DNA of 15,560 bases, from contig DYRX01000061.1 in the NCBI GenBank assembly GCA_020718525.1, positions 1 to 15,560 on the forward strand, read 5' to 3'. The notes beneath the pieces are model-generated. The model searched no databases. It was not told the DNA's origin and saw only the letters and a list, made by a program, of their open reading frames with translations. Origin of the DNA: Victivallis vadensis. GTDB taxonomy: Bacteria > Verrucomicrobiota > Lentisphaeria > Victivallales > GWF2-50-93. Every line of letters begins with the position of its first letter. Positions within the stretch are counted from its first letter, which is position 1. Positions 15,109 through 15,560 of the stretch are shown in pieces. A program made the translations under genes and the position numbers.

Positions 15109-15435
15109 CTATTTCCGGCACTTGTAGGATCGGCACCAGTAGATTCCGAGCGAAATCGCTAAAAATACAAAAAAAGCGCCAAGGAATGCGCATGAGATGA
15201 GCGCCCCTTTTGCCAGGCTCAACTCCTCCCTTCCCTGGCTGAGTTTCAGCCTGCCAGCATCGAGACGCAGTTGTCCTATTTCAATCTTCTCCTCACCTTC
15301 GGCGACGAGTTTTTCACCCAAGGCTATGATTGTCCTGGCATCCTTGAAACCTTCTCCGCCTGTGAGAATCATGTCGCCGAAGCTCAGGAATATGTTGTCT
15401 TCCGACAGCCCGTACTCCATCTTGCCTGCTGACAA
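15109..15435 (-). CDS. heptad-repeat protein with C-terminal membrane helix (5' end uncertain)
   Basis: The minus-strand frame ends at TAG (15111-15109). Most of the protein is a seven-residue-period helical repeat of the form (K/R)LxLxxG, for example EIGQLRLDAGRLKLSQGREE, suggesting an extended amphipathic helix or coiled coil. One hydrophobic helix follows (ALISCAFLGAFFVFLAISLGIYW) and then a short basic, Cys-containing tail. This predicts a tail-anchored or single-pass membrane protein. The start is unclear: TTG 15435 and ATG 15420 are in frame, but neither has a good ribosome site, and the repeat pattern (KAKLEAGKLALSAGK) runs on upstream of both in an open frame as far as a TGA at 15513-15511. 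The gene may therefore have a longer or broken 5' end. No function is assigned. Confidence 0.6.
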   Translation of the reverse strand: MSAGKMEYGLSEDNIFLSFGDMILTGGEGFKDARTIIALGEKLVAEGEEKIEIGQLRLDAGRLKLSQGREELSLAKGALISCAFLGAFFVFLAISLGIYWCRSYKCRK

Positions 15436-15560
15436 TGCGAGCTTGCCAGCTTCGAGCTTGGCTTTTCCGTCCTCTATTATGTGATAATTCTCTTCAATCT
15501 CCGTCTGTTGTCAACGCCATTCCGTAACTTTCTGAATTTGGCGGTTTGAATATTTCCGTT

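Noticed and set aside
14913..15200. 95-codon plus-strand frame starting at an ATG after GGGAAATAC
   Set aside because: Most of it is read through the palindromic repeat element and then antisense to the minus-strand heptad-repeat gene. Its composition (Ser, Asn, Arg-rich, no fold) does not look like a protein.

Overview
The window looks like chromosomal DNA of a bacterium from the Planctomycetes-Verrucomicrobia-Lentisphaerae (PVC) assemblage, possibly Lentisphaerota. That placement is an inference. It rests on a pseudopilin-like segment of the DUF1559 / 'LLPALSxARExARR...SNLKQIGLA' type, a QW-repeat alpha/alpha-barrel domain joined to a YfbK-type von Willebrand A (VWA) domain, and a giant envelope protein with 'LWSVxVDG' modules. 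I see no rRNA, tRNA, CRISPR array, transposase or phage gene. The DNA is coding-dense and, by eye, about half G+C.

Layout: (1) 1-261, the C-terminal end of an unidentified gene, followed by a short gap that could hold a 25-codon ORF. (2) 385-1275, a ZIP-family (ZupT-like) divalent metal transporter. (3) 1324-3879, a superfamily 1 helicase of the UPF1/IGHMBP2/Dna2 type. (4) 3880-3991, an AT-rich leader with a direct repeat. (5) 3992-14819, a three-gene cluster that is almost certainly one transcription unit: an ECF-type sigma factor, a giant membrane-spanning anti-sigma/VWA hybrid overlapping it by 14 nt, and, 33 nt further on, a 2150-residue secreted and membrane-anchored protein made of two fused copies of one ~1040-residue unit. 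(6) 14820-15108, an intergenic stretch with a possible three-way RNA junction at the stop codon of the last gene and a pair of homologous GC-rich hairpins. (7) 15109-15435 or further, minus strand, the end of a heptad-repeat protein with a C-terminal membrane helix.

The sigma cluster is the most interesting part. The middle protein carries a complete anti-sigma zinc-finger signature (C3, H29, C33, C36). Its only evident membrane helix is the core of a pseudopilin-like segment. Beyond the membrane come a low-complexity linker, a four-QW-motif toroid-like domain, a small secretin-N-domain-like segment and a full YfbK-like VWA module. The simplest model is a transmembrane signalling device: ligand or mechanical state sensed outside by the toroid and VWA domains, possibly through the giant beta-rich partner encoded next door, is passed through the membrane helix to release the sigma factor. 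The domain calls come from motifs and the signalling model is inference.
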